This document shows positions 9,298 through 17,180 of a DNA stretch of 64,000 bases, in pieces. A model generated the notes under the pieces. The model saw nothing but the letters and a program-made list of their open reading frames with translations. It was not told the origin of the DNA and did no database searches. Made by a program: the position numbers and the translations under genes. This stretch comes from SHZI01 sp964384525 (GTDB lineage Bacteria; Pseudomonadota; Gammaproteobacteria; Steroidobacterales; GCA-2729495), in the NCBI GenBank assembly GCA_964384525.1, contig CAYLKO010000008.1, positions 1 to 64,000 on the forward strand. Direction: 5' to 3'. The stretch's first letter is position 1. Every line of letters begins with the position of its first letter.

Positions 9298-10343
9298 CCG
9301 TGCCCGGCTGGGCCTCCACCGGCGCCGAGTGCCGGCACCACCCGCTCGCCGATCAGGCGAATGGCGTAGGCCGGATCATCATGCAGGCGGAAGTTGAGTT
9401 CCGTGACGCCGGCTTGCGCGAAGGCCTCGAGCTCGGGCAGGCGGCGCTCGATCTCATCGGGTGTGCCGGTGATCGTGAAATTGGCGATGAGCGCATCGAG
9501 GATCGACTCCGGCACGCCTTCGACAATGCCGGAGCGGTCCCGGAAGGCCTTGAAGAAGGCCGGCTTCAGCTTCTGTATCGTCGCGCAATCTTCCGCGCTC
9601 ATGAAGGATTCGAGGTACCACGGATCGAGCAGTCCGCGCAGGAGCATTTCCCGGCAGGCTTCCCGTCGGGCAATTTTCGGGTCGGCCTTGATGTGCCAGG
9701 CCCAGATGTTGTTGATGCGATAGCCGTCGGCCGTGCCATGCTTCGCGATCAGCGCCTCGCGCGTCCTTGCCACGGTGGTGTCGATGAGCTGGCGCGTCAT
9801 GTCGCTGTACATCACGCCATCGGCTGCCGGCACCGCGGCACGCAGCATCTGCGGCTGATTGGCGCCCGCATACACCAGCGGCACCCCGCCCACGGACTCG
9901 CCCACGCCGAATTGGGGGCGATAGCCGTAGACCTTGAAGAGTTCGCCGGTGTAGGTCAGGGATTTGCCGCTCAAGCCACCGCGCACCAGCTCGATGGCCT
10001 CACGAACCGCCCGCACCCGTTTCACCGGCTGCAGCGCCAGTCTGGCCACCCACTCGCCACCCCCGCCAATCACCAACCGGGCGCGACCGGCGGAATACTC
10101 ATGCAGGGTCAGCAGCGAGTTGGCCATCCTGACCGGATGGAGCTCCCACGGACTCACCACGCATACACCGAGGTGCACCTTGCTGGTGGCCATGGCAGCC
10201 GGAACGAGCGCCATGAAGGGATCACGACACGACACATAGTTCTGCAACCACATGGTATGTATGCCAGCCTGTTCGCACAGCCTGGCAAGCGCCGTCAGTT
10301 GATCAGGGGTCTGATCCGGTTCCAGTAATACGTGAATCTGCAT
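9294..10343 (-). CDS. Luciferase-like (LLM class) flavin-dependent oxidoreductase
   Basis: The 349-residue protein has the bacterial-luciferase TIM-barrel pattern: MQIHVLLEPDQTP at the N-terminus, HTMWLQNYVSCRDPF, LGVCVVSPWELHPVRMA, RLVIGGGGEW and the C-terminal TGTPDEIERRLPELEAFAQAG. Such enzymes use FMN or F420 to oxidise or reduce small substrates, and the specific reaction is unknown. I placed the start at the ATG at 10343 because the upstream extension is Arg-rich and unlike the family. It is translationally coupled to the downstream glutaryl-CoA dehydrogenase gene (overlap of 4 nt), so a role in the same catabolic step is possible. Confidence 0.85.
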   Translation of the reverse strand: MQIHVLLEPDQTPDQLTALARLCEQAGIHTMWLQNYVSCRDPFMALVPAAMATSKVHLGVCVVSPWELHPVRMANSLLTLHEYSAGRARLVIGGGGEWVARLALQPVKRVRAVREAIELVRGGLSGKSLTYTGELFKVYGYRPQFGVGESVGGVPLVYAGANQPQMLRAAVPAADGVMYSDMTRQLIDTTVARTREALIAKHGTADGYRINNIWAWHIKADPKIARREACREMLLRGLLDPWYLESFMSAEDCATIQKLKPAFFKAFRDRSGIVEGVPESILDALIANFTITGTPDEIERRLPELEAFAQAGVTELNFRLHDDPAYAIRLIGERVVPALGAGGGPAGHG

Positions 10344-10429
10344 GGGAATATGGCGCCTTCGGGGAGCAGCAATCGCGGCAATAATACGTGGTCGCACCCC
10401 ATCGTCAACCAAACCGGACGGATCCGCAC

Positions 10430-11668
10430 ATGCTTCTGAATCGGCCTCGTGCCAATCAACTGATGGAAAGAGAAGGCCTGGCCGGCCTGGTCACCGTCAC
10501 GCCCATCAATACCTACTACCTTTCGGACTATTGGGGTTTGTTCAATACGGCCGGTGGCTATGCTGCCGCCTACTGCGCCGTGCTGCCGCGAGCTGAGCAG
10601 CAGCCGGCCGCACTCGTGGTGCCGGCGCTGGAGCTGCGCCGCCTCGAAACGACCGGCGGCAGCTGGATGCCCGCGGTCTACGCTCATTCGGAAGCCGCTG
10701 CCGAGCGCTGTTTCGAGGATGGCACGCGGCGCGGCATCGACTACACCGGCTGGCCGGTTCGGCCGGCTGCCGCCTTGAATGAGCTGGAAAGCCGGTGGGT
10801 CGATATCGTGCAGCGGCTGGGGCCCTGCACGTCGGCCGATGCCTTTCAGGCCATGGCCCGGGCCATCCGGGCGGCGGGGCTGGCCGAGGCCCGGCTGGGG
10901 ACCGATGACCTGCGCACGGCGGGCTGGCTCAAGGCCGCGGGCCTGGACCGGATCGAGTGCCGCTATCTGCCGCAACTCTACAACGAGATCCGCCTCGTCA
11001 AGACCCCGCCGGAGATCGGGCTGATGACCACGGCAGCGAGGGCCAATGAAGCGGCCCTGCTGGCGGCGGCGGCCACGCTGCGGGAGGGGTCCACCTGGGA
11101 CGAGGTCGAAACCGCGTACCTGACGGCCATGCTCAGGCACGGTGGCCGCGGCGTCTATCTGATGTGCGGAGTCGGCGGCCTGCCGCACGGCCATGTACGC
11201 GTCGGCGAACCGGTGATGTTCGACGCGCTCGGCAAGGTGGCTCACTATCACGGCGACTTCGGACGGTGTGCCGTGGTGGGCGAACCGACCGCCGAACATC
11301 GGCGACGGCACCGGGCGATTGTCCGTGGCTGGGATGCAGCACAGGAATATCTGCGGCCGGGTGTCCGCTACAGCGAGCTGGCCGCAGCCGTGGCTGCCGT
11401 GGTGCGTCGCGAAGGCATCCCCGACTTCCGGGAACCGCTGGTGCACAGCCTCGGCCTCGAGCACACCGACGACCCCAAGCCGGCCGGCGCCCAGCCGCAA
11501 ACGCGTCCGGACCAGGTGCTGGCGGAGAACATGGTGATCAACATCGACATGCCGCACACCGAGATCGGCTGGGGCTCGGTGCACATGGAAGACACCGTGC
11601 AGATCACCGCCGACGGCTGCCGGCGATTGGGGGTTGCCGATTTGAGCCTGCGGGTGATCAGCCCCTGA
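10430..11668 (+). CDS. M24 family metallopeptidase (Xaa-Pro peptidase/creatinase fold)
   Basis: The 412-residue protein has an N-terminal creatinase-like domain (residues 1-150, with NTYYLSDYWG) and a C-terminal pita-bread M24 domain. Likely metal ligands are D in VMFDALG, D in YHGDFGR, H in VHSLGLEHTDDP, a Glu in MPHTEIGWG and E in VHMEDTVQI. The family cleaves Xaa-Pro peptides or hydrolyses related amides. The substrate is not determined here. I chose ATG 10430, which gives the normal family N-terminus. It is divergent from the luciferase-like gene, with 86 nt between the starts. Confidence 0.87.
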   Translation: MLLNRPRANQLMEREGLAGLVTVTPINTYYLSDYWGLFNTAGGYAAAYCAVLPRAEQQPAALVVPALELRRLETTGGSWMPAVYAHSEAAAERCFEDGTRRGIDYTGWPVRPAAALNELESRWVDIVQRLGPCTSADAFQAMARAIRAAGLAEARLGTDDLRTAGWLKAAGLDRIECRYLPQLYNEIRLVKTPPEIGLMTTAARANEAALLAAAATLREGSTWDEVETAYLTAMLRHGGRGVYLMCGVGGLPHGHVRVGEPVMFDALGKVAHYHGDFGRCAVVGEPTAEHRRRHRAIVRGWDAAQEYLRPGVRYSELAAAVAAVVRREGIPDFREPLVHSLGLEHTDDPKPAGAQPQTRPDQVLAENMVINIDMPHTEIGWGSVHMEDTVQITADGCRRLGVADLSLRVISP

Positions 11669-11739
11669 CCCGGCGCTGAACCAGTACCGCGATTTCCTGT
11701 CTCAACGGCCGAGGGACACGGGCGACAAGGAGATTCAAC

Positions 11740-12180
11740 ATGCGTACATCAATGATGCTGGTGGCAGTCCTGGCCTTCGTCATGGCCGGCTGCGCAACCA
11801 CCGGCGAAGTAGCCAGGGAGAAGGGCGAAAAGGCAGAGTTCAACTACACTGACTATGCCGGTGCGCCGATTGATGATTTCCAGATCTACAACATCAACGG
11901 GTGGACACCCGTCAGCCGGACCGAGCTCGTCATCTGGAGCGGCGTGAACGATGCCTACCTGCTGAAAGTCTGGGATACCTGCACCAATCTGCTGTTTGCC
12001 GATCACGTCGGAGTCACGGATACGGCGAACCGGGTCAGCAAGTTCGAGAAGGTCCGGGTCGGCAGGGACACCTGCCCGATCAACGAAATACGGCCGATCG
12101 ACGTCAAGCGCATGAAGGCGGACCGCAAGGCGGCAGCGGAAGCCCGCAAGGCGGAGGCCAGGGCCCGCAAGACGGGCTGA
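11740..12180 (+). CDS. DUF6491 family lipoprotein
   Basis: The 146-residue protein has a lipoprotein signal peptide (MRTSMMLVAVLAFVMAGC, with C18 as the lipidated residue) and a compact domain with two further Cys residues (DTCTNLLF and GRDTCPINEIRPI), probably disulfide-bonded in the periplasm. The pattern fits DUF6491, a family of unknown function that is frequent in Xanthomonadales-like Gammaproteobacteria. The C-terminal tail is a charged Ala/Arg/Lys helix (ADRKAAAEARKAEARARK). An AAGGAG ribosome binding site lies 8 nt before the ATG. The gene encoding an 11-residue-repeat protein follows after 77 nt. Confidence 0.8.
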   Translation: MRTSMMLVAVLAFVMAGCATTGEVAREKGEKAEFNYTDYAGAPIDDFQIYNINGWTPVSRTELVIWSGVNDAYLLKVWDTCTNLLFADHVGVTDTANRVSKFEKVRVGRDTCPINEIRPIDVKRMKADRKAAAEARKAEARARKTG

Positions 12181-12257
12181 GCATCGTGTCAACCACCTGC
12201 CGGGTGCGGCGTTGTGAGCCCTCAAGACCCCGACGTTTGCACCCGACAAGGAGACTC

Positions 12258-12722
12258 ATGAACATGCGCACCACACCGTTGCTTGGCCTTTGTTGCACCG
12301 CCTTGCTGGCCGGTATCACCAGCCTCGCCCACGCCGACGACACTCCACGGGAGAACCGCCTCGACGCCCGTGGTGACCGCATCGAGCAGCGCCTCGACAA
12401 TCGCGGCGATCGCCGCGAAGAGCAGCTCGATGCCAAGGGCGACCGCAAGGAAGACCACCTCGACGCCAAGGGCGACCGCATCGACAGCCGGCTGGACCAG
12501 CGTGCCGACAAGGCTGCCGCTGCCGGCCACGAGGCCAGGGCCGATCAGCTGGAAAAGAAGGGTGATCGTGTCGACGAGCGGCTCGATCGCCGCGGTGAAC
12601 ATGCCAATGACCGGCTCGATCGCAAGGGTGATCGCGTGGACAATCACCTCGACCGCAAGGGTGATCGCATCAACAATCGCCTCGACCGTCGCGGCGAGCG
12701 TGCTTCGCATCGCCGCCAGTAG
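12258..12722 (+). CDS. Secreted protein of tandem 11-residue (undecad) repeats
   Basis: The 154-residue protein has a cleavable signal peptide (MNMRTTPLLGLCCTALLAG... ending SLAHA-DD) followed by about ten repeats of the pattern xxRLDxxGDRx, for example NRLDARGDRIE, QRLDNRGDRRE and DHLDAKGDRID. One repeat is broken around AAAGHEARADQLEKKG. An 11-residue period with regularly placed Leu and charged residues is typical of right-handed coiled coils such as LEA-like and apolipoprotein-type helices. It is very rich in Asp and Arg and has no catalytic motif. AAGGAG precedes the ATG by 7 nt. I do not know its function; a periplasmic protective or scaffold role is a guess. Confidence 0.8.
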   Translation: MNMRTTPLLGLCCTALLAGITSLAHADDTPRENRLDARGDRIEQRLDNRGDRREEQLDAKGDRKEDHLDAKGDRIDSRLDQRADKAAAAGHEARADQLEKKGDRVDERLDRRGEHANDRLDRKGDRVDNHLDRKGDRINNRLDRRGERASHRRQ

Positions 12723-12749
12723 GCTGACCACGGTCGACGCCGCCGGCTC

Positions 12750-13328
12750 CTAGGCCGGTGGCGTCGCCGGCCACGGCGCTGTCAGTGGCCCGGCAATCGC
12801 GGCAGGCGCCAGCTCCACGACCCGCGCGTAGAGCCTCTGCTCCTCCCGGATGACTGCATCGGTGATGTCGTCTGTCAACGCCCAGTATTCCTCGTCGCTG
12901 AAGTGCCGACGGATGATCTGCTGGGCCGGATTCTTGCGGCTGGCAAGCGTGGCATCGTAGAAGGCCACGAAGCGACGGGCGTGGTCAACGAAAACAGGCA
13001 TGGCCTGGCTGCCTGCGGTACCCAGCCCGGCGGCAGCCCGTTCGAGCTGCGAAAACTCGAGCTCGCAGGCGGCCAGGGTCCGGGCGATGTCACTGATGAC
13101 CAGCCGCCCTTCCCTGTCGTCTGCTGCCATGACCCGGGGTTCCAGGTGGCTGATGTTGTGGCGTCCCTGGGCCAGAAACCGGCGGATGATGAAACCGAGA
13201 TGCTCGACGCAGGCCAACGCCAGGGCGGCGTGGTCCACGGGCATCTCGAGCGCTGCCGCCAGTGCATCCTTGACGCGGATCATGTGGCGTCGTTCGATAC
13301 GGCGGAATTGCAGGGCTTCATCGCGCAT
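12750..13328 (-). CDS. Helical hypothetical protein, possibly hemerythrin-like
   Basis: The frame encodes a soluble protein of about 192 residues that is nearly all helix, with several His and Glu residues spaced as in helical bundles (VEHLGFIIRRFLAQGRHNISHLEP, VFVDHARRFVAFYD, ADAVIREEQRLY-like end). This weakly resembles hemerythrin-type bundles but I cannot identify all the canonical ligands, so the function is left open. The ATG at 13328 is one choice; an ATG at 13382 would add 18 residues of low-complexity sequence. Neither has a good ribosome binding site. It lies immediately downstream of the DUF937 gene and may be cotranscribed. Confidence 0.6.
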   Translation of the reverse strand: MRDEALQFRRIERRHMIRVKDALAAALEMPVDHAALALACVEHLGFIIRRFLAQGRHNISHLEPRVMAADDREGRLVISDIARTLAACELEFSQLERAAAGLGTAGSQAMPVFVDHARRFVAFYDATLASRKNPAQQIIRRHFSDEEYWALTDDITDAVIREEQRLYARVVELAPAAIAGPLTAPWPATPPA

Positions 13329-13388
13329 GGAGGTGCTCGCGTTGAATGGGCGCAACGAACCCACCCGGCCATTGCCGGGCATGGCCGG

Positions 13389-13853
13389 CTACCGTTTTTG
13401 CAGCAGCCCGCCGAGCATGCCCAGAAGCTCGCCTGAACTGCCGAGACCACTGGTGGGTGCCTGACCATCGGGCGTGAGTTGATTGACCAGGTTCGGCAGC
13501 AGGCCGGACAACTGGCCAGCCGCCGCGTCCGGGCTCACGCCCAACCTGGCGGCGATGCTGGAGATGGCACCCGAGCCCAGCACCTTGGTGAGTTGATCAG
13601 CCGTGACTGACTGATTCTGGCCATTACCGATCCAGGAACTGATCACGTTGCCGAGGCCCGCCTGGTCGAACTTGGCGACGAGGCCGCCCAGACCGCCGTG
13701 CTCGCCATCATTGGCCAGCATGCCGGCAACGGCCTGCAACAGTTGGGGATTGCTGGTCACCAGCTTGATGAGACCATCCAGGCCACTGCCTGAACTGCCC
13801 TGGGCCTGTTGCCCGCCCGTGACTGCGCCCAGTACTGAATCAAGCAATCCCAT
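13389..13853 (-). CDS. DUF937 (YidB-like) family protein
   Basis: The 154-residue protein begins MGLLDSVLGAVTGG and is rich in Gly, Leu and Gln, with the hallmark segments GGLGGLVAKFDQAGLGNVISSWIG and GSGAISSIAARLGVSPDAAAGQLSGLLPNLVNQLTPDG. This matches DUF937, the YidB family, whose fold is helical and homeodomain-like and whose function is unclear. The start at 13853 gives the conserved N-terminus; the longer frame upstream is not conserved-looking. The helical protein at 12750-13328 follows on the same strand. Confidence 0.88.
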   Translation of the reverse strand: MGLLDSVLGAVTGGQQAQGSSGSGLDGLIKLVTSNPQLLQAVAGMLANDGEHGGLGGLVAKFDQAGLGNVISSWIGNGQNQSVTADQLTKVLGSGAISSIAARLGVSPDAAAGQLSGLLPNLVNQLTPDGQAPTSGLGSSGELLGMLGGLLQKR

Positions 13854-13950
13854 GTTCGTTTCCTTCACGGATGAGTGATGTGGAGGAAATGGATTCTGTG
13901 CGATTTGTCCTCGATGTACAAGCAGCAAACGCAACGCTCCGGTAATACGC

Positions 13951-15309
13951 TCAGGTCAGGAAGCCCAGATCCCGCACGGTGAAATTGCCGATGCTTGGCG
14001 CGATGGCGGCCAGATCCGCATCAGTCACCCCAAACCACCTGGCGAGCGTCGCGGCGTACTGGTCGGACGAGATGCCGGGAATCAGGCGCCCGCCACCCAC
14101 ATCGAGTGCGCCACCGATTTCCAGCAAGGGATAGCTGCCGTAGAACGAGCGGCCGCGCACGGCGTCGCCGACCACCAGCTGCACCCCGCCCCACGCGTGA
14201 TCCGAGCCATCGCCGTTCGACGTGAGCGTGCGGCCGAAATCGGACTGCGTGAAGGTCGTTACGCCCTGCGCGATGCCCAGTTCGGTGGTCGCCGCGTGGA
14301 AGGCCGTGATCGCCGCACTCAGGCCACCCAGCAGCTCCGGCTGGTCGTCAACCTGGTTGTCGTGGGTGTCGAAGCCGCCGGTGGCGACGAAGAAGATCTG
14401 CCGGTTCATCTGCAGGCGATCGCGCACGGCAATCAGGCGCGCAACCGTCTGCAATTGTGTGCCGAGGTTGGAGTCGGGGAATGGTGTCGCGAGCTGCGGG
14501 GCCAGTTTGAGGGCCGCATTCACCGTATCGGAAAATTGCAGTGCACGCTGCTGCACATCACCGAAAGCCCGCTCGTACACCGTGCCGTGGTCCGCGCCGG
14601 CGATGTCGGCAAACGCCTGGCGCCGGGCTAGTGACCGCGGATCACCCGCCAATCCCAGGAACTCCACCGGCCCCCCGGGACCCATGGTGTAGGGCACAGC
14701 CTGTTCCCCGGCCTGAAAGAGCGACTGCCCGGCCAGCGACACGTTGAGCGCGAGCTGCTGACCTGTGGTCGCGCCCGACAGCAGGTCGGCAATGCGGCCG
14801 GCCCAGCCACTGGCCGATGGCATCGTGCCCTTGAGTGTGTGCCACTGGTCCTGCTGGTCATTGTGCGAGTAGAGCTGTGGTGGCAGCGGCACGGACCGCG
14901 CGGCGTACTGCTCCCTGGTCGTCGACTTGATCAGCGGACCGACATTCGCGACGACCGCGCAGCGCGAGGACTCGAACAACTGCTGCATCCCCGGCATGCC
15001 CGGGTGAAAGCCGTACTGCGCGCCGTCTGGTGTGAGCGGTGTGACAGGCAGCAGGGATGCCTGCTCGAGCGCGAGTGACTGTCGCGATGCCTGGTACACG
15101 CCGTACTCGGCATCACTGCGCGGCACCACCATGTTCCAGGAATCGTTGCCGCCGAACAGGAACACGCAGACCAGGGCCTTGTAGTCGCCGAAGGGTGCGT
15201 ACGATCCCGCCATCTGCGCAAACACGGTATCCGGCACCTGACCGAACGCGCAGGCAAGGCCACCGGCGGTGGCCGCGCGGATGAAGCGCCGACGATTCCA
15301 CTGTGTCAT
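13951..15309 (-). CDS. DUF1501 family secreted protein (Tat substrate)
   Basis: The 452-residue protein starts with a twin-arginine signal (MTQWNRRRFIRAATAGGLA) and carries the DUF1501 signature CVFLFGGNDSWNMVVP near residue 50, followed by HNDQQDQWHTLKG and the sulfatase-like C-terminal motifs FDTHDNQ and SDFGRTL with DHAWGG. The DUF1501 domain is related to alkaline-phosphatase-like hydrolases, but its substrate is unknown. The gene directly follows the DUF1800 gene, with about 30 nt between stop and start, the usual pairing of these two families. Both products are predicted to be exported. Confidence 0.9.
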   Translation of the reverse strand: MTQWNRRRFIRAATAGGLACAFGQVPDTVFAQMAGSYAPFGDYKALVCVFLFGGNDSWNMVVPRSDAEYGVYQASRQSLALEQASLLPVTPLTPDGAQYGFHPGMPGMQQLFESSRCAVVANVGPLIKSTTREQYAARSVPLPPQLYSHNDQQDQWHTLKGTMPSASGWAGRIADLLSGATTGQQLALNVSLAGQSLFQAGEQAVPYTMGPGGPVEFLGLAGDPRSLARRQAFADIAGADHGTVYERAFGDVQQRALQFSDTVNAALKLAPQLATPFPDSNLGTQLQTVARLIAVRDRLQMNRQIFFVATGGFDTHDNQVDDQPELLGGLSAAITAFHAATTELGIAQGVTTFTQSDFGRTLTSNGDGSDHAWGGVQLVVGDAVRGRSFYGSYPLLEIGGALDVGGGRLIPGISSDQYAATLARWFGVTDADLAAIAPSIGNFTVRDLGFLT

Positions 15310-15339
15310 GGGGTTTTCCCTGCTCTCACTGCCTGGCAA

Positions 15340-17046
15340 CTACGGTTGGCGCGCGAATTCGGGGGAACTCGCGATCAAATAGATGGCGTCGGCGACGCGC
15401 AGCGCCGGCAGGCTGGCCGGATCGCGCTCGACCTGCGCCAGCATTGCCGCCCGCAACGCCGGTGAGATCTGCCCGGCCAGCAGGCGATCGGCCACCTTGT
15501 CGACCAGTGCGCCGGGTGTGTTCGCGAGTGCGTTCTCGGCGGTGGTGTCGAGAACCACCACATCCGGTCGCAATGGGGGACAGCCGGCCACTGGCACCGG
15601 CACATGGCAGAATGCGCTGGCAAGGAAAAAGTTCGACACCTGCGTGTTCTGGTACTCGGTCGCGATCTGCATTTCCGGTGCGACCAGACCCAGCGTCGAG
15701 ATCTCGCCAGGCGGCGCATAGGCCGGGCTGAAGAAGTTGAAGACCGAGGGCGCCTGCAGCGGACCCTGGCCGAAGATGTCACTCACATTCTTCAGCTGCA
15801 GCATACCGCTCGATGAGTTCGCCCCGTAGGCACGCCACAGTTGCGTCAGGCGCAACAGTGGCTCCTTCAGCTTGCCGGCAGCCGCCGAGGCAGGCTCCTC
15901 GCGTGCCTCGACGTCGAGAAGAATGGCCTTGACCACCGCACCCAGATTGCCGCGCTTGCCGGTACCGTCATCGTTGAACACCTGCGCGACCCGCCCGACG
16001 TACTGTGGTGACGGGTTGCTCGTGACAAGCCGCTGGATCAGCTGCCGGGAAATGAAGGGCGCCACATTCGGATGATTGAAGATGTTGTCGAGCGCATCCG
16101 CCAGATCCTCTGCCGGTGTCTGCCCGGCGGGCAGCGAGGTCAACGCTGCGCCCACATAGGCGAGCACCTGCTTGCTGCCCGTGTCGTGCTGTTCGGCGTA
16201 GGGCTGCATCGGCTGTGACTGATTGGCGATGGTGGGCCGGGCCTGTTTGAAGTTTGCGCCGCCGGCCCACTTCCAGCCGGTGTAAACATGGGCAAAGCCC
16301 TCGATCGTCGACTGGTCGTAGGTGGGCACAGGCTGGCCCTGGTCGTCGAGCTTCACGCTGCCGTCGAGGTTCAACTGGACGAGCCCGATCGTGAACAGCT
16401 GCATGCACTCACGGGCATAGTTCTCATCGGGCCGGATGTTGAGTGCCGCGTCCGGTTTCTGGTTGCCGAGCATGGACAGATACACACCCATCGCCGGATG
16501 CAGCGTCACGTCCTCGAGCAGCTGGCGGAAATCGCCGAAGGCGTCGCGGGCAAGCAGGTCGTGGTAGTCGGCAACCGCCCACGGATAGCGCTTGAGCGAC
16601 TGTTGCGAGACCACCATGATTTCCGACAGGGCAAACGCCACGCGCTGGCGCAACTGATCCGTGCCACGTACTGAATTGTTGAACCATGCGGCGACGCGAT
16701 CGTCGTGCAGTTTGCCGACGTTCACGGCTGGTTGCGGGAGGGCAAGGTACGCCGCCTGCACGGCCGGCAGCTGCAGGGACGGCGGTTCCGCGAGCTGCGC
16801 GTCGATCCAGGCGGCATAGCCCTGCGTGATGACCTGCCGGGCGGCGGTGTCCGTCGCGCCGAAGGTGGCCTGATTCAGGAATCGAAAGGCTTCTGGTCGG
16901 GTGATGCCTGCCGGCGGGGGTGGCTCCGTACCAGGTGACCCGCCCGACCCGCCGCCACAGCTGGTGAGGAGTGCCGCGGCNNNNNNNNNNCCTGCCTTTT
17001 CAGTTTGTGTGTTGTGCTGCTTTAAACGCGGCACAGGCCGATGCAA
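15340..17046 (-). CDS. DUF1800 family secreted protein, 5' end interrupted by an assembly gap
   Basis: From about residue 45 onward the protein is a standard DUF1800 member: AFRFLNQATFGAT, AWFNNSVRGTDQLRQRVAFALSEIMVVS, DFRQLLEDVTLHPAMGVYLSMLGNQKPD, NYARECMQLFTIGL and HPNVAPFISRQLIQRLV. A lipobox-like LLTSCGGG just inside the gap suggests lipidation. Ten N bases at 16981-16990 fall within the signal-peptide region, so the start and the reading frame upstream of the gap are not reliable; the ATG at 17046 is only the annotated frame limit. It is paired with DUF1501 downstream. Function is unknown. Confidence 0.82.
   Translation of the reverse strand: MHRPVPRLKQHNTQTEKAXXXXAAALLTSCGGGSGGSPGTEPPPPAGITRPEAFRFLNQATFGATDTAARQVITQGYAAWIDAQLAEPPSLQLPAVQAAYLALPQPAVNVGKLHDDRVAAWFNNSVRGTDQLRQRVAFALSEIMVVSQQSLKRYPWAVADYHDLLARDAFGDFRQLLEDVTLHPAMGVYLSMLGNQKPDAALNIRPDENYARECMQLFTIGLVQLNLDGSVKLDDQGQPVPTYDQSTIEGFAHVYTGWKWAGGANFKQARPTIANQSQPMQPYAEQHDTGSKQVLAYVGAALTSLPAGQTPAEDLADALDNIFNHPNVAPFISRQLIQRLVTSNPSPQYVGRVAQVFNDDGTGKRGNLGAVVKAILLDVEAREEPASAAAGKLKEPLLRLTQLWRAYGANSSSGMLQLKNVSDIFGQGPLQAPSVFNFFSPAYAPPGEISTLGLVAPEMQIATEYQNTQVSNFFLASAFCHVPVPVAGCPPLRPDVVVLDTTAENALANTPGALVDKVADRLLAGQISPALRAAMLAQVERDPASLPALRVADAIYLIASSPEFARQP
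16981..16990. other. Assembly gap (10 N)
   Basis: Ten unresolved bases lie in the predicted signal-peptide codons of the DUF1800 gene. Gap length of 10 may be a placeholder. The two sides may come from different contigs, so linkage across this point is less certain than elsewhere in the window. Confidence 0.99.
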
Positions 17047-17080
17047 CCAGCGCCCTCATGGCAGGAACCTCATGGCCGTT

Positions 17081-17151
17081 CTCCCTCCGTCATGCAGACC
17101 CAGAACGCACATCGTGAGTGTGCGTTGACAGAGCCTGCCTGACGGAGGGAG
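17081..17151. terminator. Nested inverted repeat between the M19 dipeptidase and DUF1800 genes
   Basis: CTCCCTCCGTCA (17081-17092) pairs perfectly with TGACGGAGGGAG (17140-17151), and inside it AACGCACA (17104-17111) pairs with TGTGCGTT (17119-17126). The structure lies 30 nt beyond the dipeptidase stop on the minus strand. No T-tract follows, so it may be a rho-independent-like barrier or a leader structure. On the minus strand the 17081-17092 arm is itself a strong GGAGGGAG ribosome-binding-site-like sequence just before an ATG at 17073. Confidence 0.5.
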
Positions 17152-17180
17152 TCGTTACGTGCGGCCGACGCCGGGCTGGA

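Noticed and set aside
10295..11584. A 429-codon minus-strand frame opposite the M24 peptidase
   Set aside because: The plus-strand frame has metal-ligand motifs and family architecture; the antisense translation is Arg/His-rich low-complexity.
12750..13328. Firm hemerythrin assignment
   Set aside because: The helix pattern is suggestive but the full set of His/Asp/Glu ligands in the usual order is not visible.
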